In this document: piece by piece, positions 1 through 10,150 of the stretch | Numbering within the stretch: the first letter of the stretch is position 1 | How the letters are laid out: each line of letters starts with the position of its first letter | Assembly (NCBI GenBank): GCA_024803745.1 | Contig: JANJXV010000043.1 | Location: forward strand, 9,089,018-9,153,017 | Direction: 5' to 3' | Origin: Megascapheus bottae | Taxonomy: Eukaryota > Chordata > Mammalia > Rodentia > Geomyidae | DNA: 64,000 bases | Notes under the pieces: model-generated | What the model was told of the DNA's origin: nothing | Seen by the model: the letters and a program-made list of their open reading frames with translations, nothing else | Database searches by the model: none | Position numbers and translations under genes: made by a program

Positions 1-118
1 CCAGAGGCGCCCCGATCCTAAGGACAGACCTCGAGGGGCCCAGGCCAAGCTGGGGTCCAGGGCAGCCGCCCGAGGCCCCGGGCGAGGCAGGGACCGGCCA
101 CCCAAGAGAGGCTCCTGA
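1..118 (+). CDS. PPAN: PPAN (Peter Pan homolog), last coding exon, C-terminus only
   Basis: An open frame from base 2 to a TGA at 116-118 encodes about 38 residues rich in Arg, Lys, Gly and Pro. PPAN is a Brix-domain nucleolar protein needed for 60S ribosomal subunit maturation, and its tail is basic and low in complexity. The call rests on that composition, on the position just upstream of P2RY11 on the same strand (PPAN-P2RY11 is the conserved mammalian order), and on the AATAAA about 85 bp after the stop. The Brix domain lies outside the window. The tail itself has no diagnostic motif, so the name comes mainly from synteny. Confidence 0.75.
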   Translation, partial: QRRPDPKDRPRGAQAKLGSRAAARGPGRGRDRPPKRGS

Positions 119-202
119 GCTGGCCCCGTGGCCGCCGATGGAACGCCCCACATTGGGGTCTTGGGGGCGCCCCGGTTTCCTTTCATAAAGGAATGTTGGA
201 AC

Positions 203-208
203 AATAAA
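203..208 (+). other. PPAN: Poly(A) signal of PPAN
   Basis: AATAAA, 85 bp after the PPAN stop. Cleavage is expected near 220-235, about 210 bp before the P2RY11 start codon. Read-through past this signal would allow the PPAN-P2RY11 fusion transcript known in human. Confidence 0.75.
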
Positions 209-442
209 TGTTGGAACATGGCACAGGCCTAGTCTGCCTTGGGGATCTGCTGCCGGGTGGCCTGTCTGGGAATTGGGGGCTGGGAGGCCTGGGGCAGAGG
301 CTGGCTCTCACCCCCTCACCTCACATGTGGGTGCAATGCGGAAGTGGGGGCGGGGGCGGAGCTGTCTGCTCCTCCAGCTGAGGTTGGAGCCACCCGGGGA
401 GCACGAGAACCCTGCAGTGCCTGCCTGCCCGTCCGCCCAGCC

Positions 443-2174
443 ATGGCAGCTGCTGGATCAGGTGAGGGGCTCTGGCCACTCCGGGGTGGGACGGCATGGG
501 GTCGTCTGGTGGGTGTAGGGCCCGGGGCTGAGTCTGGAGGGACCCCAGAACCTACTAAGGCTTGGGCAGTGTGAGGTTGCCCAGCAGGTGGACAAGCCAA
601 GCTGCCACCACCCAACTTTTTGGTGTCCCCAGGGTAGCGGGACGCGGGGGGAGGCACCACTGAGAGGAGGGCATTGAGGTTGGCATAGGCCAACCTGGAG
701 TGTGCCAAGAGACCGGTTGGGGAGGCCCTGCAAGGCGCCATATTGACCACCTGTGCTGCAAAGGCCCTGAGGCAGGGCCAGCAGGGAGCAGGCATCTCTA
801 GGGACCTGGGCTTCTTGAGGGGGTGCTGGGGAGATGCGACCAAAAGTGGGCATCCCCACCAGTGCCCTGCCACCAGGCCACCCCAGGACCAACTTTTCCG
901 GCGCAGAGCATGGAAGAACATTTGGGGGTGGAGGGGAGGCTGATAAATGCCCACAGCACCCCGTTGCTATTGGGGGGAAACAGGCTGCGGGACAGGGCTG
1001 GATCTCTTTCTAGCCCTGCCCACCAAGCCAGAGTACAGGGCATGGACTGAGGGGTCTGGGGAAGGACCACGAATGCTCAGCAGGAACGCCTCCCGACACA
1101 GGCCTCAAGTCCTGTCCAGCCAACTTCTCGGCCTCCGTGTCCCGTCAGCTGGGCGTCTTCCAGGAGGCGTACCTGTGGCCCATCCTGGTGGTCGAGTTTG
1201 TGGTGGCCATGGCAGGCAATGGCCTGGCCCTGTACCGCTTCTGCTCCCGGGAGCAGCGGCCATGGCACCCCGCCGTGGTGTTCTCTGCCCAGCTGGCCGT
1301 GAGCAACCTGCTGTCTGCACTGGCACTGCCCCCCATGGCTGCCTACTTCTACCCACCCAAGAGCTGGCGCTATGGGGAGGCCGCCTGCCTCCTGGAGCGC
1401 TTCTTCTGCTCCTGGAACCTGCTGGGCTCGGTGTTCTTCATCACCTGCATCAGCCTCACGCGCTACCTGGGGGTGGTGCACCCCTTCTTTGTGCGCAGCC
1501 ACCTGAGGCCCAGACATGCCTGGGCCCTGAGTGCCACCGCCTGGGTCCTGGCCGCCCTGCTGGCCGCCCCCACCTTCAGCTTCTCCCACCTCCAGAGGCC
1601 AACAGGGGCCGCAGAGCTGTGCAGCTCGGCCAGGCCCCAGGCCTGCGTCAAGTGTGTGGGGACAGGGACTGACGGCCAGCTGCCTGCTGTCAGAGCCTAC
1701 AGCCTGGTGCTGGCAGGGTTGGGGGGCGGCCTGCCCCTGCTGCTCACGCTGCTGGCCTATGGCGCCCTGGCCCGGGTCGTGCTGCACAGCCACAGCATGT
1801 CGGCCACGGAGAAGCTGCGTGTGGCTCTGCTGGTGGCCTCGGGCGTGGCCGTGTACGCCAGCTCCTACGTGCCCTACCTGGTCCTGCAGGTGCTCAACGT
1901 GGCCGCCCGGCAGCGCTGGCTGGCCCGCTGCCCCAGCTTTGTGGACGAGGCCCAGGCCGTGCAGGCGCTGGAGCTGGGGCCCTACCTGGGCTACCAGGTG
2001 ACACGGGGCCTGGTGCCTCTGGCCATGTGCACCCACCCACTGCTCTACATGGCTGTGGTGCCCAGCCTGGGCTGCCCAGGCTGTGGGGCAGGGCCGAGCC
2101 TGCGGGACAGGAAGCTTGGCCAAGACCTGCCTCTCCGCATCCCAGCCAGCCCGGAAGCCCAGCTGAGCCCCTGA
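443..2174 (+). CDS. P2RY11: P2Y purinoceptor 11 (two coding exons, intact)
   Basis: Coding exons are 443-461 and 1102-2174, joined GT (462) to AG (1101). This gives 363 residues; human has 374. The tiny first exon encodes MAAAGS plus one base, matching human MAANVSG in size and phase. Exon 2 begins LKSCPANF and keeps WPILVVEF, RPWHPAVVF, HPFF, EKLRV, YASSYVPY, ELGPY-GYQV and HPLLYM, which are P2Y11 signatures across the seven membrane segments. P2Y11 is a plasma-membrane ATP receptor coupling to Gq and Gs. Differences from human, by recollected numbering: D2.50 of LAVSD is Asn, N-R-Y at the end of TM3 is T-R-Y, the TM6 H-I-M-R is L-V-L-Q, and Phe109 is Cys. Arg106 and Arg307 are kept. The frame is unbroken, so this is not a simple pseudogene, but pocket chemistry has changed. 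The 3' end lies in a SINE. Confidence 0.93.
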
Positions 2175-2359
2175 AGCCACCCATCTGCCTGCTGCTGCTG
2201 CTCACCACAGGCCCACGTGACAGTGACACACTAGGGTGACAGGCCCCGATGGATGCCGCCCTCCTACCACTTCCTCCACAGAGCACCCGCATGCCGTCAC
2301 CCCCGACCTAGAGCACCCACCCCTGGGATCCTGGGGCAGGGCGGGAACAGGACACAAGG

Positions 2360-2595
2360 TGCTCTGCGTGGCTCACACCTGGCATCCTAGCTACGTAGGA
2401 GGCTGAGGTCCAAGGATAGAGGCTCAAAGCCAGCCAGGAAAAGGAAAGCTCATGAGACTGATCTCTCTCCAATTAACTGCCAAAAAAGCCAGGAGGGTTG
2501 TGACTCGAGGTGGTGCAGAAGCGCCAACTTGAGTCAAACAGCTCAGGGACAACACCGGGCTCTGAGTTCAAACCCCAGGATTGGCACACATCACC
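2360..2595 (+). repeat. SINE, B1-like/Geo composite
   Basis: It starts tggctcacacctggcatcctagcta (7SL-like half, broken by changes) and ends with the shared right half ('gagttcaaaccccaggattggca'). It lies in the P2RY11-EIF3G tail-to-tail interval and supplies 3' UTR sequence to P2RY11. Confidence 0.8.
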
Positions 2596-2608
2596 TCCCG
2601 CCCCCAAC

Positions 2609-2614
2609 AGTAAA
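2609..2614 (+). other. P2RY11: Possible P2RY11 poly(A) signal (AGTAAA variant)
   Basis: No AATAAA or ATTAAA was seen on the plus strand between the P2RY11 stop and EIF3G. AGTAAA here, just after the SINE tail, is the best variant signal. It is only about 30 bp from the opposing EIF3G signal. Confidence 0.3.
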
Positions 2615-2644
2615 ATCAAACACACACAGCTGCCCTGTGCCTTC

Positions 2645-2650
2645 TTTACT
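2645..2650 (-). other. EIF3G: EIF3G poly(A) signal (AGTAAA variant)
   Basis: AGTAAA on the minus strand, 58 bp after the EIF3G stop, about where human EIF3G has AATAAA. No canonical hexamer was seen downstream before P2RY11. Confidence 0.55.
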
Positions 2651-2707
2651 GCCCTCAGAGACCCCACCCCACAGGCTTTGTCATCCAGGGTCCAGGGGGA
2701 CAGTGCC

Positions 2708-5700
2708 TCAATTGGTAGATGGCCTGGAGAGAGAGGGAGGGGAAGAGTGAGGATGAGATATGGAGTTAAAACCCCCTCAAGTGGCTCCTCTGTTCTACAA
2801 GGGGCTCCAGGGACCCCAGATGGGCAGTGTGGTGACAAAGGGCACAGGTGGAGCCTGTGACACATGCAGATGGGGCAGGTCCCCTGCAGGGATCCTGGGA
2901 AAGGACAGGAAGCAGGTTTGGTGGCTACTAAAAGCTGGGAGGCTGGCTATGCACAGTGACAGATTGGCAGGAGGGGAGAGGCAAGGGGCGGGGCCACTGA
3001 GGAAGAGCCAGGCTATCTGAAGGGAGTGGAGGCCGTGCTCAGGGACGGAGCTTCAGAGCCTCATGCATAGCCATAGGCTGAGCATGGGAAGGGGCGGGGC
3101 CTCAGCAGAAGGGGCGGGGCGAGTCTTACTTGGCCCACTCCACATTGAGGATGAGGTGGTCGTAGCCGAAGCCGGACACCCCAGCGATGGCGCGGGCCGC
3201 GTCCTCCCGGCGGTGGAAGCTGATGAAGGCGAAGCCCTGGAGGGGCGGGAAGGCAGGGTGGTGAGGGGCAGGCGTGGGATGGACGGCTAGCTCGCCGGCT
3301 GCCCAGCCCGGGGGCCCCAAGCACCTTGGATTGGCCGGTGGTCTTGTCCTTGGCCAGGTAGATGCGGGAGATGGAGCCGAATGGCCGGAAGAGCTCCTGC
3401 AGGTCAGTCTCCCGCGTGTCCTCAGACAGGTTGGTGACGCGGATGGTGGCATTGTCGTCGGCTGGGGGAGGGGTGAGAAGGCGATGAGGAGGGATGGGGG
3501 CGGGGAATGGGGGTCTCTCCTGCCCCGCCCGCCCTAGGGACGATGGGGAGCGGTGGGGGCTCACCTCTGCGGTTGGGCTGCATGGACTCCCCGCGGCGGC
3601 TGGCCCCATCACGCAAGCTGGGCGGCACGTACTTCCCGGTCTTGTTCTGCGCAGCCTGCACCGGCTCCAGCTCTGCCAACCCAACACCACCTGCTCAGCC
3701 CCACCTGGCCAGGCCTCCCTAGACCCTGGTGACCACAGGGCACGGGCAGGAGCTCATGCCCACGCTGGGAGCGCAAGAGCCAGGGGACAGATGTGGCCCC
3801 ATTCCTTCAACACTGACACAGCGCCACCTGCCAGGTGACTGCCAGGAAGGATAAGTCCCCCAGGCATGGCGGGTGACAAACGTGATGACTAGCACACAAG
3901 CTAGAAGATGGAGGCCGCCAGTGAGTCTGGCACACACGCATGCATGGACAGCCCCAGCCAAACACTGGCTAGCAACTGGGGGTGTGTGTGGGGAGATGAT
4001 GCCACAGGCACCCCGCCCTAGACGTTCCAGGTCCCCATGGCCCCGCACCTCCGGGCAGCTTCTCCTTCTCCCCGGTGGACAGGCCCAGCTGCTCGGCCAG
4101 CTCCTTCTGCATGGGCCCCAGTGTGTCCTTGTAGGGGCAGCGGGTGGTCCAGTGGTCACCCTTGCAGATCCGGCAGGACACAATCTTCTGGCCCTTGAGC
4201 TTGTTCATCGGGTCCTCCTCCTCCTGGCAGTTCAGGTCCTGGCGGGGAGCAGGGGTGTGGGGCGGGGGCTCAGGGCATGGGTCACATCCCCCCTTCCCCA
4301 GCATAGCCCAACCCCTCAAGCACCCCTACCTCTTTGCTAGTGATAAAGGTCATGGATACGTCATCACTGACTGTGGTGGTGGCCACGTTGGGCCCCGGTG
4401 GGTCAAACTCAGAGTTTCCAAACTTCTTCCAGTTCTGGGTTCAGGGACGGGCAAAGGTCAGGGAAGGAGGAAAGTGGGTGACGGCCCCTCAAAGGCACCC
4501 CAGGTTTATAACTGCCACCCCCTCTGACATGTGTCTGGACCCTGAGCCCCACATCCCACTCCACAAATGCTCCCTCTGCAATGATAAGAGCAACCACTTT
4601 CTTTGTCCTGTGTGTCATGCCAGGTGCAAACTTCTAGCCAGCTGAGGGGCGCAGGGGCAGCTTGCAGCCAGACAATGGTTGCTGATAAGAAGTTGGGCAC
4701 AGGGCCGGGACTTTGGCCTTGTGGTTAGAGTGCTTGCCTGGCATGCACAAAGACCCGGGTTTGATTCCTCAGTACCACATACATAGAAAAAAGCCGGAAA
4801 TGGTGCTGAGGCTCAAGTGGTAGAGCTCCAGCCTTGAGAAAGTCCAAGGACAGTGCTCAGGCCCTGAGCTCAAGGCCAGGACTGGCAAAAATAAATGAAG
4901 AAGTTGGGGACGGTAGCTCACCCCTATAATCCCAGTTACTCGGGAGGCTGAGACCTGAGGACTGTGGTTCCATGCCAGCCCAGGCACTTACGTCCCTGTG
5001 AGACTCTCATCTCCACTTAACCACTCAAAAACAGGACGTGTCGCTGTGCCTCAAGTGGCAGAATGCTAGCACTGTGCACAAAGCGGCTCAGGAAAAGTGC
5101 ACAGGCCCTGAGCTCAAGCCTCACAACCGACCAAAAACAAACAATACACAAAAACTGCAATAGCCTCCCTCTCAAGCCCCCCCCCCCCGACTTCTGTGGG
5201 CCAGTCCTGGATGCACCCTACCAACAGACCTCTTTTGAGGGTCTCACCTTCCTTCTCGCAACAGCTTTGGATGCCTTCCGGGTCTCGATTCTGAAGGTGC
5301 GGACGATCTGTGGATGGGAGGGTGACGGGCCAGGCTCCCTGGGGACCAGCAGAGCTTCCTGCTCCACCCCCCCACCCCAAACCCCCACACAGCTGCCTCA
5401 CCTTGAACTTCTTGCCGTCCTCATCTATCTTGTACTCTGTCACTGTCTTTATGTCTCCATTGATGACCTCCTTGGGAGGAGGCAATGGTGCTGAAAAAGA
5501 GCAGGGAAACTGAGTCCCAGGAGGGTGGGTTGGGGATGAGACTGGAGGCCAGGGGGTGAAGTGGCAGTCGCTCACCTCCGGGTATGAGCTCAGGCTCCGG
5601 GCTGGTGTCGCCAGTGGCCAGGGGGATCCCTTTGAGAAGCTCGCTGGTGACGCATTTATCTGCCATCGGGAGGGAGGGGGTTAGATGGAGGGGATGGAGG

Positions 5701-6148
5701 GGCACGGGGGGGGGGTTGACACCTCCACCAGGAGCTGGGGGCCATGGGGGAGAGAGGAGGACGATCAAGGGTGCCCTGGAGCACTGGCAAGGCTGGGGGG
5801 ACCCCGTGCATGGAGGGGGACAGGCTGGCCCCCAGGATGGCGTGGGGGTACAGAGGAGGGGACCCAGGAGACCACGGGACCCTGAGATCGTGGGACACAG
5901 GCAGACGGACGGACGCGGAAGGGCGGACGGACCGACTCACCGTCCTCTCCCTCCTCTTCCACCTGGTCGGCCCAGCTGGGCTTCGAACTGCGGGGAGAAG
6001 TTTACGGAAGAAGGGGAGAGGAAGGGCTGGGGTCAGCGAGGCCCGGCCTCCGCGCACCCCGGACCCATAGCACCCCCCACGCCCCCAGATCCCCCCTCCA
6101 GGGTCTCCCTGAGGGACCCCGAGCTCACTCAAAGTCGCCGGTCGGCAT
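2708..6148 (-). CDS. EIF3G: Eukaryotic translation initiation factor 3 subunit G
   Basis: Eleven exons: 6148-6129, 5987-5941, 5659-5576, 5490-5402, 5307-5248, 4434-4330, 4238-4049, 3672-3565, 3461-3325, 3236-3130 and 2723-2708. All junctions are GT-AG, phases match, and the total is exactly 320 codons, the human length. It starts [21 protein letters not shown]. Exon 7 holds the CCHC zinc knuckle ([13 protein letters not shown]). Exons 9-10 hold the RRM, with RNP2 (IRVTNL) and RNP1 (KGFAFISF) split by an intron. eIF3g is a peripheral subunit of the 13-subunit eIF3 that binds 18S rRNA/mRNA and eIF3i and supports scanning and reinitiation. The last exon gives only the end of a split Lys plus P-S-T-N, so reading straight through the exon-10 donor (gccaa|gtaaga) shows a false stop at VEWAK. 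Confidence 0.97.
4702..5140 (+). repeat. Two SINEs in EIF3G intron 5: IDL-Geo then B1-like/Geo
   Basis: 4702-4894 is a full IDL-Geo: an ID-like A box (tggccttgtgg), a B-box-like ggtttgattcc, and a right half ending ggactggcaaaa. 4905-5140 has the 7SL-like start (ggtagctcacccctataatcc) and the same right-half type. Both lie opposite to the EIF3G reading direction. Confidence 0.9.
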
Positions 6149-6320
6149 CGTGCAAGCCGCTCCACGCAGCCCCGGCCAGGGCCAAGAGAGCGGAAGTGAG
6201 CGGAGAACGAGACTTCCGGTGACACGGCCGCCGCGGCCTAGAGGGGCCCGCCCGGCAGGCTCCAGCGCGCCCCGCGGTGGCAGGAGGCGGAACTGCAGCC
6301 TAGGTCGCAGCGAGGCGCTG
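6149..6320 (-). promoter_or_regulatory. EIF3G: EIF3G CpG-island promoter with an inverted pair of ETS sites
   Basis: CpG-rich sequence directly upstream of the EIF3G start codon. It carries CGGAAGTG at 6191-6198 and ACTTCCGGT at 6212-6220, an inverted pair of ETS-type elements 43 and 64 bp from the ATG. No TATA box was seen, which suits a housekeeping translation gene. The start site cannot be fixed from sequence. Confidence 0.65.
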
Positions 6321-6329
6321 GATTTCCCA

Positions 6330-7800
6330 GCCTTTGGAGCCCAGGAGAATCACACCACTTTGTGTTGGATGTGTGAGACCGGGACTTGAACGCGGTATCT
6401 GACCCTTTTCGCTCTGCCATGCCTCCAACCCCTCAGAAATGATTTCATTAAGTTATTCTTTTTAATTACCCTGAGACAGAGGTCTTGCTATATATTGGTA
6501 AAGCTGGCCAGAAATTCACCCTCTTCTTGTCTTAGCCTGGCCAGCGCTAGGATTATAGGCATACACCTTTGTGTCTGGGCAGGAAAGTCTGTGAGACTAT
6601 CTCCAATTCACCAGCAAAAAGCTAGAAGTGCAGTGGCGTAAGTGGTAGAGCACCACCCTTGAGGAAGAGCACCTAGACTGAGTGCAAGCTCCAGGACTGA
6701 CGGGCACACACACAGTCTTTCATGATTGGGTCATTGTTCTAAAATAACACATTTTGCTGTCCACTTTTGACAGTCCTGAGGGTTAAACTCGGGGCCTGGG
6801 GACTGTTTTCAAGCTTTCTCAAGGATAGTGATAATATGGGCCACAGCACCATTTCCAGCTTTTTCTGGTTCCGATGAATGGAACTCAGGGCTTCATGCAT
6901 ACTAAGCAAGCACTCTACCACTAGGCCAATCTCCTGCCCCTCCCCTTTTTTGTGTGTGTGAATGCCAGTACCAAGGCTTCCACTAAAGGCCTCCACGCTC
7001 TTATTACATTTTCCCACTCAAGGCCAGCACTCTATTCCTAAGCCACACCTCCACTTTTTAAAATTTTGCTCCCCTTCCAGTGTTTTGTAGTTAACTGGAA
7101 ATCTCCCTGGCCAGGGTTGGCTTTGAATCATGATCCTCAGATCTCAGCCCCCTGAGTAGCGAGGATTACAGGAGTAAGCCCAGCACCTGATTCAGATCCA
7201 AGTATAGGAAGTGGTGCCGTGGCTCAAGGGGTGGGGCTTAGTCTTGAGCTCAACTTGAGGCGTCAGGAAGTCAGCCAGGGAGTCTCCCATGTCCTCTCTG
7301 CACGTGTCTGCTGCAATCTCCAAGCACACCTGTCCTGCAGGATTAGGGCTTGCCTTCACGACCTTGATTAAATCCAAGTTTCATTTTTCCTGTGCTGATT
7401 CCAGGGCTTGAACTCTCCTGCGTTTTTCTGCTGAAGGCTCGTGATCTACTTCAGCCACAGTTCCACCCCAGCTTTCTGATGGTTCACTGGAGACTGTCTC
7501 ATGCGCACTCCTTCCAGACTTACTAGGAAGCATGATCCTCAGACCTCAGCCTCCTGAGGGGTCAGGGTTACAGGTGTGAACTGTTGGTGCCTGGCACTAC
7601 GTCCTTTTTGCCAGTCCTGGGGCTTAAACTCAGCCTGGGCATTCACTATCCCTGAGCCTCTCCCTGCTTAGGGGACAACTTGAGCCACAGCACCACTTCT
7701 GGCTTTTTTGGTATATGTGGTACTGTGGCATGGAAACCAGGGCTTCGTGCATGTTAGGCAGTCTACCACTAGCCCACGCTCCCGGCCCCCAACAATTTTT
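6330..7800. repeat. Cluster of old, fragmented SINEs, mostly minus orientation
   Basis: Recognisable pieces: 6595-6705 (right half, +), 6765-6945 (IDL-Geo, -), 6950-7190 (B1-like/Geo, -), 7385-7600 (B1-like/Geo, -) and 7608-7790 (IDL-Geo, -, ending in a complement of the ID-like start). Divergence is high. No gene is seen. Confidence 0.7.
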
Positions 7801-7955
7801 TTATTAAGCATTTTTTTTATTGTAATTAGTAAAATGGTTACATGATATTTGCCAGATAGAAGGTGCATTAATTCACATACATTGATACCCTTTCACATGT
7901 CTTGGTACCCATTTCCCTCCCCCCGCCCCCAACAATTTCTATATAAAGAACTGCA

Positions 7956-8680
7956 GGGCTGAGAGCGTGGCCTAGTGGTAGTATTCGCCTAGCATGCACA
8001 GAAAAAGCCAGAAGTGGTGCTGTGGCTCAAGTGGTATAACACCAGCCTTGAGAAAGCTCAGGGACAGTGCCTAGGCCAAGTTCAAGCCTAGGAGTGGCAA
8101 AAAAAAACCTACAAGGGCCGGGAGTTTGGCCTAGTGGATAAAGTACTTGCCTAGCATGCATGAAGACCCGGGTTCGATTCCTCGGTACCACATACATAGA
8201 AAAAAGCCGGAAGTGGTGCTGAGGCTCAAGTGGTAGAGCTCTAGCCTTGAGAAAGTCCAAGGACAGTGCTCAGGCCCTGAGCCCAAGCCCAGGACTGGCA
8301 AAAAAAAAAAAAAAAAGGCAAAGAAACATGAGAAATTGCTCATCATAAAAAAAACCTTACAAGATGAATTCAAGGTACAAATTGTTTCACACAAGTCAAA
8401 ACATTTCTGCAGTAATACACAGGAAGCTGAGGTGACAAAACCTTATCTCGAAAAACAAGGCCAGAGTTGGTGGCTCACACCTATAATCCTAGCTACTCAG
8501 GAGGCCGAGATCAGGTTTGTTCGAAGCCAGCCCAGGCAGAAGAGTCCCCAGGAGACTATGTCCAATTAACCAGAAACCCAGAAACGACACTGTGGCTTAA
8601 GTGGCAAAGTAGTATCCTTGAACACAAAGACATCCAGGGATAATACCCAGGCCCTGAATTCAAGCTCCATGATGGAAAAA
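7956..8680 (+). repeat. Three plus-oriented SINEs: two IDL-Geo, one B1-like/Geo
   Basis: 7956-8108 is IDL-Geo with an internal deletion that removes the B-box region. 8115-8316 is complete, with ggttcgattcc and a 17-base A tail. 8457-8680 is a B1-like/Geo composite starting ggtggctcacacctataatcc. Confidence 0.88.
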
Positions 8681-8689
8681 GGGTAGAGC

Positions 8690-10150
8690 CAGAGTATGAG
8701 GTTCTGGATGTAAATCAAAGTGGAAGAAAACCATTTCCTAGCAAATGCTTTCCCCCACACAACGATGTTTAAGGTTTGTATTAGAATCTAGTTTGCTCAA
8801 GTTGGGCCTGCCCGGCCCTGGCTCCCTCCCGGCTGCAGCCTCCTCCCACTCCCACACGGGTGGCCCTGGCCCCATAGAACACACCTGAGCCTCCAGGACT
8901 TCCTTCTTACAGTATCAGGAGCGAAGTCCTGGGCTCCCTTTTGTGCCTGTGCACCACAACCTAGTTTGTGTTAGCCTTGGGACCCTGGAGACTGAGTCTA
9001 GGAGCTGCTGTTGCCTTAGGAAGTTGACCAGGCTCTGCCCCAGGACAGCTGGGAATTGGGTTGTTAGAGCCATCTGGTATGGCCCATTGTCTTTAGCCTC
9101 TAGCTCCCAGGCCCCTTGCTATGAGAAAAGACTCCAGTGGGGACAGTCAAAAGTTAGACAACTCTACTCCCGCCATGGTCAGGGCTACTGTCACTTGTCA
9201 AAAGCACAAACATCCATGCCCTGGGCTGACTGCCTGGCAAGCCTGTGGGAGATGGCCCACTCCCACGGAAGCCAGCTGGGGCTTCCTGACCAATGCCACC
9301 ACGTCTTTTCTACTTTTGTGATGAGGTTTTAATACAAACACCATCCTTGCCAGGCATGTGCTGGTACTTCACGCCTGTCACCCCAACTAACGTGGATACT
9401 GAGATCTGAGGACCACGGTTTGAATGAAGCCAGTCTATGCAGGAAAGCCTGTGAGACTCTTAGCTCCAGTTAACCACTATGAAATTGAAGTGGTACTGTG
9501 GCTCAAAGGACAACACTAGCCTTGAGTGATAAAGCTCAGAGACCGTGCCCAGGCCCACGACTGACCAAAAAACAACACAGCCGAATCACGCTTTGGCATT
9601 GCTCCTCATCATCCCTGGCTAGTCTAGGAGCATCCTGAGTGCCAAGGCCCAGTGTCTAGGTCCTCAACATTTAGCGAATGAACTGCCTATCATGACCAGA
9701 CATCACTTGGCTTGGGCACCTCCATGCCTGGTGTCATCTAGTTCTCACTGCCACCCTGAGTCAGTGTTAGGTCTGCTCTTGGGCCGTAACAGATCCAGGG
9801 TTCAAACCTGAGGAAGTCAGATCTGCTTCTTGGTACTAGGCTCACTGACTTATTGAAACCACAGTGCTATGGGGATGGGGTAAGGTTCTCCAGAACTGCT
9901 ACCATAGAGTCCTGCCCCCAGTACCATCCACAGGACCCATCTTGTAGGTAGCCACTACTAGGGGGCTCTAGACCAGCGTAGCCGAGTAGAAGGGAAGGGA
10001 CATCTGGCTCTGGTTTCTTGCATGGGGGGGAGGGGAGGGCAGTGGAGGGTCACTCTTCAGTTTCCTACTGATAAAGTGGGGACAGTACAAGGCCCGAAGA
10101 TGCCTTAGAGCTCTAGAAGGTGCAGTAGAGCTTTAAAAAGATCTGAACAG
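8690..10150. other. EIF3G-DNMT1 intergenic sequence, mostly unique
   Basis: Unique DNA at 8690-9340 and 9580-10150 flanks one plus-oriented B1-like/Geo SINE at 9350-9572. An open frame of 129 codons at 8943-9332 has no recognisable domain and no splice or promoter context. I see no gene. Confidence 0.6.

Noticed and set aside
1077..2180. Minus-strand frame of 367 codons opposite P2RY11
   Set aside because: Shadow of the GC-rich P2RY11 coding exon; composition is Gln/His/Gly-rich with no homology.
3061..3120. Alternative EIF3G end ([12 protein letters not shown]) via an acceptor near 3100
   Set aside because: It would need a 29-nt intron, below the workable minimum, and does not resemble the conserved PSTN end.
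3126..3130. Apparent premature stop in EIF3G
   Set aside because: The stop lies in the intron after a consensus donor. The true C-terminus is in the exon at 2723-2708.
7795..7935. Possible LINE remnant (AT-rich, ttacatgatatttgccag)
   Set aside because: Too short and without any recognisable ORF or 3' UTR motif to assign.
8116..8190. tRNA gene suggested by intact A- and B-box-like motifs
   Set aside because: The body cannot be folded as a tRNA with anticodon arm and 3' end; it is the ID-like head of a SINE. The same holds for all other copies.
8131..8394. Recurring 60-90 codon frames with similar protein sequence (also near 4769-4987, 45792-45992, 46717-46986)
   Set aside because: They are the antisense translation of IDL-Geo SINEs. 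Similarity between them reflects repeat homology, not a gene family.
8943..9332. 129-codon plus-strand frame between EIF3G and DNMT1
   Set aside because: No domain, splice or promoter support, and no known gene at this position in mammals.
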